Source: Chrysomallon squamiferum (taxonomy: Eukaryota > Mollusca > Gastropoda > Neomphalida > Peltospiridae). From it: a stretch of DNA of 64,000 nucleotides. How positions within the stretch are numbered: position 1 is the stretch's first letter; the number at the start of each line of letters is the position of its first letter. Positions 44,534-55,053 of this stretch are shown here, in pieces. The notes under the pieces are model-generated. The model was not told where the DNA came from, searched no databases, and saw only the letters and a list, made by a program, of their open reading frames with translations. The position numbers and the translations under genes are program-made. The stretch covers positions 19,690,910 through 19,754,909 of the forward strand of contig CM022667.1 of assembly GCA_012295275.1 (NCBI GenBank), given 5' to 3'.

Positions 44534-44936
44534 AAGAAACAAAAAAAAATATAATAATAAATAAAATTTAACATAAACCATGAAGAAACAAGAAAATTGG
44601 TAAATACGTTAAATAAACAAGAAAAAAGTAAATAGAAAAGAATAATTACTAAAAATAAAGATAAAAATGCATACAAAGGATCAAGAAGAATAAGTAGTTT
44701 GAAAAAATATTAAATGATAAATGAATGAAAAAAATGTGCTATACATAAACACAAGTTTAAGTTACATCATACTGAAGAAAATTATCATTATTATGTTGTA
44801 GAAGTGAAATAATCCCCATTTGTTACTATAAAACACTAGTACCAGGTTATTTTTTTTATGACAAATGGTACTTTTGTTTTGGGTGTTTTTTTCGCATTTT
44901 AGTACCCAATTTCATGAACCTCTCCAACCCAAACCA

Positions 44937-44959
44937 ATGTATATGTATGTATGTATGTA

Positions 44960-45010
<51 letters not shown>
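44937..45010. repeat. (TATG)n(TA)n compound microsatellite
   Basis: ATGT tetramers passing into a TA run of about 45 bp. Confidence 0.95.
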
Positions 45011-45013
<3 letters not shown>

Positions 45014-45536
45014 CATATTCAAACTGCTGGGGTTCATCATAGGCACATATTTCTAAAAAGTGACAGAAAGAAATTAGCCTTTTTTACATGCTTCAAAAGA
45101 AATATTTTCTAAAATAATTATTACGTTTTTAATTCGTATTTTTTCGTACTTGCACATTATAAAGGATATATGAAAAGAATGGAATTTCTCTCTCTCATTT
45201 CTAGTGTTTGATTCTAAAAATATGTATTTCAAATTTGGGATCTCTAGCGCAAATAGATTTAAGACAGAACATTCACAAACATTTAGAGAAGCACAAAAAA
45301 CGAAATGTGAGCAAACAGCAAATAAAGATTTATAACTACATTTCCACATATTGTAACTGTTGGGGTGATGTTCTGTATAATTAGTATGATAACTGTGTGT
45401 ATGTATTTCCTTCTAAAAAAAAACCTGAATCATTTATCTTAAAAATTTCTTTTCTATAAACATTATTGTTACATTATGCATAGTGCAAAAAGTCAGTTCT
45501 TGTTTGTCCTTGAAACTTATAATAATATATTTACGT

Positions 45537-45665
45537 TTAAAATTCACCAGCTGCATATGCAGGTTCACCTTCAGCTGCAGCAAGCTGAATCCTTTTCAGT
45601 GTCTTATTTCTCTTTGTCTTTTTTGGAGTATGGCAGATTTCCCTTCCATCATATGGATTCGTTCA
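45537..45665 (-). other. Short unexplained ORF with a protein-like C-terminus
   Basis: Minus-strand frame open for about 41 codons to TAA at 45537-45539. It reads a basic stretch (TPKKTKRNKTLKR) then IQLAAAEGEPAYAAGEF. The composition is unlike the AT-driven noise ORFs nearby. It lies downstream, in the same orientation, of the decayed transposase and could be a remnant of that element or of another gene. Family not recognised. Confidence 0.2.
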
Positions 45666-45987
45666 GAAGCTCCCCCCCCCACCTTTTGTAAACCCAGTGC
45701 TGCTACTGTATTGGAATCACTTTTTACACAGCCCTTTTCACAGACATTTTAATAGCTTCGGACATTGCCTTTTTGTGTTTTTCATATGTTGTGTGATGTA
45801 TACATGGTGAACCCAGTCACCAACAGAGATGACGAAGTCCTGAAAATCCTACACCACTATCCATCGTTCCTCCGAATTATTGTAATCTCGGACTGGTAAC
45901 CTCGGCCCTCTAGTGATATCGGCTCCCTTATATAATTGTAGAGTAAGGTACCCGCAAAATAACCATTAGCAGTAGTAAACAACAATA

Positions 45988-47645
45988 CTAAAGATTTTTT
46001 GGCAAAAAGAGATTTATTGCGACATATATACAGTGATCACATGATACAATTGTAGTACTGGATGTGTTTATTGTACAAGTCTGTACGTAAAATTTGAACT
46101 GCACTGCGTGTTCCATTGACATATTCTCCCCAATATGCGTGGTCAGCATATAGAACGGCTTGTTTAGCCTGTTGTGCCATCCCTCGACATCATTGTTTGT
46201 TCTGATGCTAAGTCCATAGACCCTCAAGGCTGTTGGTGGCCACACGGTGTTGGCGATCCATGTTTTCCTCACGTATTTCACGAGGGATTTTAGGCTGTCA
46301 GTAGAGGCCTCTCTTTGTAACTGTCCAAACAATGCAGGGAAGTGGTTTGCGGCAAAAAACAAAGCGCCATCATTTTACTTATGTATTTAAACGTGCCATC
46401 GTCGGTTTGGTATGCCTGTTGCACTCCTAATTGCTGCACATTCCGGTACACTGCCTGTGTGAAATGAAACGCGCAACCTAGCACTTGGACTCCTGACATA
46501 ACACAGGCCACAGCTCTCCACGTAACTTCTTTGTAGTTCTCAATCACTTGCTGGACTTGCGGCGGTGACATGAGTATTTCCAGGATAGCACGAAATATGG
46601 AGACATAATCCTGCTTTGACCTACGTGACATCGTGCTGGTCACAAGTGGAAATGCTTTTGTGGAGTCTTCGTGCCTCACAAAAGTATGGATACTAAACAT
46701 TTGGATAAATGATTTTCTGACCACTTAAAAGGTGGCGTCCATATATCTCGTTTTAGCCTTAGCCAGAAGTTGCAGTTGTTCATCTGTGGCAAATATAATG
46801 TGTCGTGTGTTGTTTAATGTTATATCCTTGCGGAGGAAATTCTGTGGAATATGCTCTTCATTCAGAACGAAATCTAAGTTGAGGGGATCTTTCGGTCCCA
46901 GTTTCTGGCGATGTAGTCTGTGAATTTGAGTGCGGGACAAGGTTCTTCATCTGGCAAATAATCACAGATAAGCTCTTGGACGATGGATCCGGCGGACTGG
47001 AAAAGGGTTTTCATGTGCTTTTTCTTTGGCAAGACATGCTATGGACGCAGCAATATCGGAATCAGGCTGCGGTGGATGGAGGTGATCCCGTAGGCCTCGA
47101 GAAAATTCTCCACCAAACTCGCGCACTGTCGCAGGGCGCTATATGTGCTTGTTGCGGACTGAGCATCGCCAAGTGGTAGAAGCACTATACTTTTTCTTGA
47201 CTGTAAATGAATAACCAAGAGTATCAAACAGTTTATCTTTTCCACGGATAGATGTTTAGCATACATCTTTGTACTGGATTTCATGACCAGCGGCGGGTAC
47301 ATATAATGGGGTGGAATCAATCAAAGATGATTCGTTTAAATCTAACGGCAACTGATCATAATGGGGAATTTCCATGGGTATAGGAGACATCGGTGTGGGA
47401 GTTCTTGGCTGAGGCGTTGGGGTCCTTGGCATCGATGCATGAGAGTTTGTGTGACCAAATCACACACCCTCTGGATTGCAGCAAACCTCTTACAGCCTGT
47501 CGGTTTAGCAGTTGAGAGATGTCAGTGTTACATGTATGGTAATGACAAACATCACACTGGAGAGCTTCCTGTCGAGGACGTACAGAACGATGACAAGCTG
47601 TGCTTGGATCTGGCACATCGAGTGCTGCTTGTGCCATGTCGTTAG
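45988..47645 (-). mobile_element. Decayed MULE-type transposase with PHD-like and FLYWCH domains
   Basis: Pieces of one protein lie in order on the minus strand in different frames. A Cys-rich PHD-like start is at 47637-47356 (VRPRQEALQCDVC). A FLYWCH finger is at about 47250-47145 (KDKLFDTLGYSFTVKKKYSA then TTWRCSVRNK). A linker at 46940-46725 ends DEQLQLLAKAKTRYMDATF. The MULE transposase core is at 46724-46290 (FSIHTFVRHED, VQVLGCAFHFTQAVYRNVQQ), and the C-terminal part is at 46362-45988 (WPPTALRVYGLSIRTNNDVE, GWHNRLN). The frame is broken by an in-frame TAA after MDATF and by at least three frame changes, so it is a pseudogene. MULE transposases move Mutator-like DNA elements, and FLYWCH is a zinc-binding DNA-contact domain (known). 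Terminal inverted repeats were not found. Confidence 0.85.
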
Positions 47646-48779
47646 AATACCATATCAGGATGGATCGATATCAGTTATAATGTAGGAGTGGTAGCTTTGT
47701 ATTTAAGAACGAAATGATATACTTCCAACCCACGACCATATCCTTTTATAGTTGCATTAGATTGACTACTTTGATAAATCGAGCTGTATGTAATGGTTCG
47801 CAAATCACTGATTGCAATTAGGTTTATGGGCACGGCACACATTAATAGTTTATGGAGCGAAGTACTTGGAGTAGAGGTACTCGGAGTAGACGTAGACCTA
47901 CTCAGAGTAGAGGCACTTAGAGTAGATGTATGCCTACTCGGAGTAGGTCTTCTAGTGAGAATGGCATGTGTGAATGTGACAACTTCCTATGTATAGTAAA
48001 TACAGCTAGGCAGAGCAATAGTGTTGTGTGTGTGAGTGTGCGAGCGCGTGTATGTATGTAAGTTTTTCACCCACATGCTCATTCACGCCAAGTAACACAG
48101 TTTATACTATATATTCCGTCTTTATTAAATCCAACAACATCTATATTTTACAGTCTAGATGATACTGCTTGGCTAATACCGTTATTACTATTAACTCAGT
48201 AATAATCATTAAAACCGAACTTAATTAAAGAGAACCGAGACAGATCCGTATATGTCAAAACGGTTCCAAATCGCTGAACTTTACAAAGCGTTTTTACACG
48301 CAGGCAGCTCTGCCATCTAGGGAGTAGGAAATCATTCCGAATTAAGATCTCCAACAATTTAAAAGGGGCCGATATTACCAGTCCCAAATGACCATTGACC
48401 GTTCCTCCATCCAGTCGTCTGATAGTGGTGAGAGGAAATCTGCTTCACGATTTGATGACAATGTGTCATTGTGCACCTTTTCACAAGTGGCACAAACTGT
48501 CTTCAGATTGACAACAGGGCCATGCAATTGATCAGTTATTAATAATTATACATGAGGATTCTGAACATGACACTTTTGGACAAGTTTTCAGACACGCCAC
48601 CTGCATAAAAAAACAGGTGTCATCAGTATTAAATGGACGATGATGTTCATCTTCATCTTCGATTTCCAAAACATGTTCCAATTTTCTTTTGGAAGTCGGT
48701 TTCCGAGTATAAATTAAAGGGGCATAACTCTACATATCTGAACAACTTCATTACACCGTGATCATAAGGATTTGTTAAA
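47646..48779. other. Intergenic region before WRNIP1
   Basis: Contains a 36-bp tandem repeat (47862-47950), a TG/GTGTG stretch near 48020-48060, and on the minus strand an open stretch of about 55 codons (48555-48385) ending DDWMEERSMVIWDW that I cannot assign. The last 80 bp hold a TATA-like gagtataaatt (about 48706-48716) and an AAGGGGCATAACT motif (48717-48729) just before the WRNIP1 start. Confidence 0.5.
47862..47950. repeat. 36-bp tandem repeat, about 2.4 copies
   Basis: Copies start near 47862, 47899 and 47935. Each consists of two related sub-blocks around (T)ACTCGGAGTAGA. It lies about 220 bp to the right of the decayed transposase and might belong to its terminal region, but no partner was found on the other side. 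Confidence 0.6.
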
Positions 48780-51700
48780 ATGGACGAAAACTCTAAAACA
48801 GATTGTCCCGTTTGTGGCAAGGTATACCCTGTGACATTAATAACAAATCATGTGAATGACTGCTTAAACAATTCATCTCAGGAAAACGAAACATCAAAAA
48901 GTCTTGGAAAGCGTAAATCTGAAGCAGCCGACACGATCTCAGCGTGGAGTTTCCTAGCGACAAAATCCACAAAATCGACATCCAACGTAACAAGCAAGAA
49001 AGTGAAAATAAACGATACCGGTTCCAAAACATCCCCAGATTCCAAGGATATTTACACACATATTAAAGCCTGCTCCAAAAATGAAACTGGTGAGAAAGAT
49101 CTGGCAAATAAAAAAGAAATTACAAATAGCAAATTAAGTACAACAAATTCAGAATCGAATCCTACTTCAAAAGAAGATTTTATTCCATTAGCGGAAAGGA
49201 TGAGACCAAAAACTTTAGAAAACTTTGTTGGACAAGAAAGTGCTATTGGTAAAAACAGTCTACTTTATTCTCTTTTACGCAGTCGGAATATTCCATCAGT
49301 TATTTTATGGGGACCACCAGGATGCGGAAAGGTTTAACTTTGATATATAATTGTTTTATTCATTTTATTCCACTTTTTTTTTTAAAAATAAGTTAGTATA
49401 TAATACACACATAGGAAACAGACGATTGCCAAGAAGTATTAAAAGAATAACTTCTGAGACAAAGGCCTATATAGTTTGCTATAGTGTATAACCTATCACA
49501 TCATACTTAAAGTAGCCACAGAGTTGGAAACATCAATTATTTATTTAAAAAGCAATTGAAGTCAGACATAGTAACACAGACTTATAAACAGATAATGTTA
49601 GGACCAATTAAAAGTATACTGAAAAACTTTCTAGTAGAATGTTTGATGTAATATTGGTTAAATGTCTCATTTTGTTTAATAAAATAACTTGGACACATTA
49701 GTATTTTATTAATTCAGACTTTTCAGTTATCAGCCAGAGAATTTTTTTGACATATTTTCTAAATTCTGATTATTGTGTATTTTATATATTTTGTTTTCTA
49801 TATTAGTTACCAGAAGTGTCAAACTGTTTGAATGTTTTAAAAAGTACAGTGCAGAATTGAAATAATAAAATTGTGTTTCATGTTTGTTATTTCAGACCAC
49901 TCTGGCAAGGATTGTTGCAAACAACTGTAAAAGTTATGGCAATGTGAAATTTGTACAGCTGTCAGCAACAACATCAGGAATTAGTGATGTAAAACAAGTT
50001 ATCAGCATTGCAAAAAATGACCAGAAACTGCTGAAACGAAAAACAATTTTGTTTTTAGATGAAATCCACAGATTTAACAAAACACAGCAGGTGTATGTTT
50101 ATATGAACTAAAAATGTATTGTGAAATATTTAGAATTTTAATAAATGTATGCAGTATGACAACAGCTAGTCTGTTTACTTAGTTTACAAAGCAGAAAATA
50201 ATTCAGGTGCACTTAAATGAAAAAACGAATTTTTATTTTTTTATTTTAGCTAAATCAGGATTTTATGCTTTTTCTACAATTTGTTTTCTTGGAAACAAAT
50301 TGATAAATATTAAATTAGAAAGAAATTTTGTTTTAATCTTTTTTTTGTGCATATTATAAAATTATTTTTCTGTTATGAAATAAGGTAACAAGACTTTTAT
50401 TATTATTTGTATGTGAGATTTTACTATTGTCATGTTTTTTACTTTAACAGGATTCCTTACTTCCACATGTAGAAGATGGAACTATAGTACTGATAGGGGC
50501 AACGACAGAGAATCCATCCTTTCAAGTAAACAGTGCACTACTTAGCAGGTGCAGAGTTATTGTCCTGGAGAAATTATCAAATGAAGCTGTAGAAAAAATT
50601 TTGTACAGAGCAGTTGAACAGATGAATGTTCATGTCATTGACAGTGACAATGAAATTGATGGTGATGATGATGATGATGAAGACATAACAGAAAGGTTTA
50701 TCTAAATTCAATTTGTTTCTGTTATAACATTTCATTTCTTAGATTAATAGAAACTACATACACTAAAATAACTAATGACAGTATTTGATCTTCAGAGAAA
50801 TATAATTTAAAGTTTAGCTTTTGAAACTGCTTGTTAATATGTCAGTATATATCTCTGTACAAAATCTTGCAGTAGTGAGCGTTCAATTTCCAACTGTTAG
50901 GTTAGCTTCATGAAATGAAAACTTGTCATGCTGATTGAGCTTTAAACCAAACAAAACAACACGAGGCTGATACAGTCTCGATTGAATTATTTAACTTGAA
51001 TTTATTTACAGCTGTTGCATGCGTCAAGCAAAATTTTTAAAAACAAAAATACTGATTAAAATTATTAATATGAGAATTTGTATTTCCTTTCTTCCAGATA
51101 CCACTGTTTTCTGTCTTGCAATTTTAATTTTTATTATTATTTTTTTAAATATTTTATCTGCAGACCGTCAGTGTGGATAGAAGATGAGGCTTTGAAGGCT
51201 TTGGCTCTTCTGTGTGACGGAGATGGGCGGACTGCGTTAAATGGCCTCCAGATGGCAGTTGAATCGAGAGTAGCAGATTTCAACCAGCAGAGTAATTCAG
51301 ACACACACAAAGTTATCATCACTATTGAACACATCAAGAAAGGTCTGGAAAGATCTCATGTCCCATACGACAAAACAGGTTAGATCAAAATATGCTTAAT
51401 AAAAAAACACAAAATTTGTATATGTCTTGACAATACACACAAATCATTAGTAAAATACCATTGTTTGTTTAGAAACAGCAGATTATGTTTCTAAAATAAT
51501 ACCAATCTGATATAATGTAGTCTGCCTGATATAAGCTTTGATATAATCATAACTGTTGAGTTGTTGAATTAAGCAATATAATTTATAATTATTTATGTTC
51601 AGTGCTAAAAGTTTAAAAAATAATAAATTTAGTGATTTTAACTTGGCTGTACAGGAGAGGAACATTACAACTGTATCTCAGCGATGCACAAGTCAGTGCG

Positions 51701-53237
51701 TGGATCTGATGCCAGTGCGACGTTGTACTGGATGGCCAGGATGTTGGAAGGTGGTGAAACTCCTCTCTATGTTGCCAGGCGACTTGTCAGAATGGCAAGT
51801 GAAGATATTGGTCAGTTCATGTAATTTTCTTTATGATTCTTGACAGGGATTACTAATAACAGATATTTTCTTTTTGTTTGTGTAAAACCTTTTAAAGTAG
51901 CAATAAAATAATCACAGTAATATACTAAAGCATCATGTTAACTTTTTTTCCATTTCTTTTCATGTCATTTCATATATGCATTTTTAATAAACTGGAGGTA
52001 ACTCCAATCTGAATTTTTAAGTTATTAAATTTGTATCGAGTTAATTCAGGTTATATTTTTTCAGTCCTTAATAATAATGTGATATGCTCAAAAGAAACTA
52101 GTAATTAAATTATTTACTTCATGATATGCAATACAATTATCATTTTACAGGCTTAGCTGATCCCTCTGCATTATTGCAAGCAGTAGCCACATACCAGGCA
52201 TGTCATTTTATTGGTATGCCAGAATGTGAGGTGTGTTTTATTTTATTCCAGGTGATGATTTGTTTAATAGAGTATGAAGCCCACTATTCACAACAATATG
52301 TGGGTTACTCTTATGTATTAGATCAACAGGTTATTTATAATTAACTGAAACCACAGTTACACCAGTCATATGTCATTGCCATTTGGAAATAACATAAGTG
52401 GGAATACAAGAAAGCAGAGAACACATCTTCATGTTTGAAATAAAAAAATAATATAAAAGCATGCTACACTATACCAACTGGTACACATTGTAAACTGCTG
52501 TGTACGTCTTCAAAGTGATGTTTACAACTGTAATATCAAACACATTTATTGTTCTGTTCTCATTTCAATTATATATTTATAAGTGCCAAACAAAACAAAT
52601 TTAAGCATAATGATAAATATTAATTTTCACCTGCTAATTTTTTTATGTAATTATTTAATACAGGTGATTCTAGCTCAGTGTGCAACATACCTGGCCCGAG
52701 CACCCAAGTCTGTAGAAGTGTACGAAGCTTACGGCAAAGCTAAGGCAGCAGTGAAGAACCATGAAGGACCTCTTCCTTCAGTTCCACTTCATCTGAGAAA
52801 TGCTCCTACATCTCTGATGAAAAACTTAGGTAACATTTTTTATTATTTTCTATATATAACTATAGTTTGGGACAAACTTATAACATAAGGCATCTATTTG
52901 GAATTATAACTGTGCAAACATTTACGACATAAATTTGTTCTACTGTTTAGCTGATGTTTTCCCCATTAAAACAAATAACTCATATCTGATTTATAAAAGG
53001 TTTTTCTCTTAAGGTAAAGTTGATCACTGATAAAAGTAGCTCATGGAGTACTGCTTTCGGGTTTCTGTCTTGTATATAACAGTAATCTAATAATTGTTAA
53101 TATTGTTATCTTGTTAATAAACATCTACTTCTAATACAGGTTATGGAAAAGGCTACAAGTACAATCCAGATTTCTCTGAACCTGTGGATCAGACATACTT
53201 GCCAGAATGTTTAACAGACACAGACTTCTTTGAATAA
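48780..53237 (+). CDS. WRNIP1: WRNIP1, UBZ4 zinc finger and AAA+ ATPase of the replication fork
   Basis: Eight exons (48780-49331, 49896-50090, 50451-50695, 51164-51378, 51655-51810, 52151-52230, 52664-52829, 53140-53237) with consistent phases encode 568 residues. WRNIP1/Mgs1/RarA proteins act at stalled replication forks, bind ubiquitinated PCNA through a UBZ4 finger, and form AAA+ rings (known). Visible: a UBZ4 finger with Cys9, Cys12, His24 and Cys28 at the extreme N-terminus; a Ser/Lys-rich linker; [18 protein letters not shown]; Walker A GPPGCGKT (178-185) split by the first intron; Walker B FLDEIH (Asp239-Glu240); sensor GATTENPSF and SRC; and the C-terminal RarA tetramerisation domain ([33 protein letters not shown]). 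An acidic Asp-rich insert (DGDDDDDED) ends exon 3. It is shorter than human WRNIP1 mainly in the linker. Identification is firm. Confidence 0.96.
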
Positions 53238-53545
53238 GGCAGTGAAGAGAACATTGACTTTCACGTATTTAAATGATTTAGCATTAAAACAAAATAACAA
53301 AAACAAGATGTCAAAAAAGAAAGATAGTGTAAATAAGAATATGTTGAAAAAAATGGATTTCACGAGTCATGGTATTTGAAGAAAGGATGTTTTTGAAATA
53401 GAAAAATTGATAAGAAAGGGATATTTTTTTATCAGCACCCTCAGGAATCAGTTGACATTGGTAACTTTGTATTATAATAATTAACTAATTCATGTCATTA
53501 TCTGTATCATGTCAATATTATTTCAAAATAATGTCAAAATATTGT

Positions 53546-53551
53546 AATAAA
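53546..53551 (+). terminator. Poly-A signal of WRNIP1
   Basis: Canonical AATAAA about 310 bp after the stop codon, followed by a GT/T-rich stretch. Confidence 0.6.
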
Positions 53552-54552
53552 TGTGTACAAAATGGCAGTTGATTTCTTTTTATCATTTTTAAAATAATTC
53601 TTTAATACAAGTGTTTTGCACATTATGAACATTTAATGTATTTATTTATTTATAAACCAACTTACACTATGTTGTTATATACATTCACACTTTAGTTTTA
53701 ATTTTAAAACTTTCATACTGCGAGTACATACATGCATAGATGTGTTTAACTTTCAAGGGTTGCTAAATAGTTAAATATTTCTCCATAATATTAATATACA
53801 CAAATACATAGCAATTATATAAATTCATCCATCTATAAATATACATAGACATTTATACAACCCCCCCCAAAAAAAAGTTGGAAATTTGATATGATAAAAA
53901 TTTAATGTAATATTTGTTAATATTCATATTTTAAGTCCCAAATGTTGTGCATTTGACTAACATGTTAAAACCATTTCTATGTCTAAATTAAAATAAATAA
54001 ATAAAAGAAAGTGAAGAAAACTTTCCCTACGTGCAATATTATTTAAATATGGTGCCTATTTTTAACAAATGTGACCAGTACTTACAAAATGCTAAATGTA
54101 TCAACTCATTAATATGTTTGGAGAAACTTGTTAATTTAATAATCATCTTTTTTCTTTCCTTTTTATTATTATTATTATTATTATTAAAACAAAATTTAAA
54201 CTGAATATTTCGTTCATGCGTTAATAATGATACAAATACAGATTATGTAAACAAAATCTTCGTTGTAAAATACTATTACAATCAAAAGTTTATTTTTATA
54301 TTGATAAAATGAATACTCTATTCAACTTTAATCAAATACCAGTTCATAGAAATGGTTTGGATATTATCGGTTAAAAATACAAGACGTATTCATTAATGTT
54401 GACTTTTACAAGTCTCAAGGTAATCTAACAATGACATAATTATAATATAATCATTATTCAATTTATTGATTATTGGTTATTTTTTTTTTTTTTACATTTT
54501 AATTGAAAATGAATAACTGATAAATGAATTTTAAAAGTTTTTTTTAAAATTA

Positions 54553-54556
<4 letters not shown>

Positions 54557-54594
<38 letters not shown>
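54557..54594. repeat. (TTA)n microsatellite
   Basis: TTA run upstream of METTL3, followed by a short GTT run. Confidence 0.95.
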
Positions 54595-54596
<2 letters not shown>

Positions 54597-55053
54597 TCTT
54601 GTTGTTGTTGTTTTGTCAGAATATTTAAATAACTAAAACAACTGAATCGCGTTCTTATTAACGAGCACTCACAGTTGACTTGTTAATAGTATCATCCAAG
54701 GGAAATAACTGCATTGCAAGACCTAAATTATTGTCCGGAGGGACTAGTTATTTTAATATAACATGAGTAAATATTCAACAGCAACAACCAAAAGTATCAT
54801 GTTATGATATAATCTTTGTCACGAAATATATCTGCTATTATTGGTTATATTTTATCTTAACCATTGTGCAATTTTAAATCAATGTTTATGAAGTTTTATT
54901 GTATAGTGCTTACCAACACGAACTGATCCAAGAAAATGGCAGCGTCCTGACTATCAAATTTTATCTGATCACTTTCACTTCATGTTTTGGACTTGACACA
55001 AAATATTTAATATTCGTAATCTGTTCTATATTGTTTTGATACTCCTCATCAGA

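Larger units (their letters stand above)
42959..45530. other. SPG7 3' UTR and intergenic DNA
   Basis: The SPG7 transcript probably ends between about 43200 and 43800, where AATAAA/ATTAAA-like hexamers occur; the exact site is unclear. The rest is AT-rich with two long (TA)n runs and no recognisable gene on either strand. Confidence 0.5.
53238..55053. other. WRNIP1 3' UTR and METTL3 upstream region
   Basis: AATAAA at 53546-53551 is the likely WRNIP1 poly-A signal. Next comes AT-rich DNA with a (TTA)n run. Before METTL3 there is an AAGGGAAATAACT motif (54698-54710) and a slightly less AT-rich stretch (54640-54760), probably part of the METTL3 promoter. No other gene seen. Confidence 0.5.

Noticed and set aside
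45350-48780. Terminal inverted repeats or target-site duplication of the MULE element
   Set aside because: I looked for matching inverted ends in both flanks by eye and found none that were convincing.
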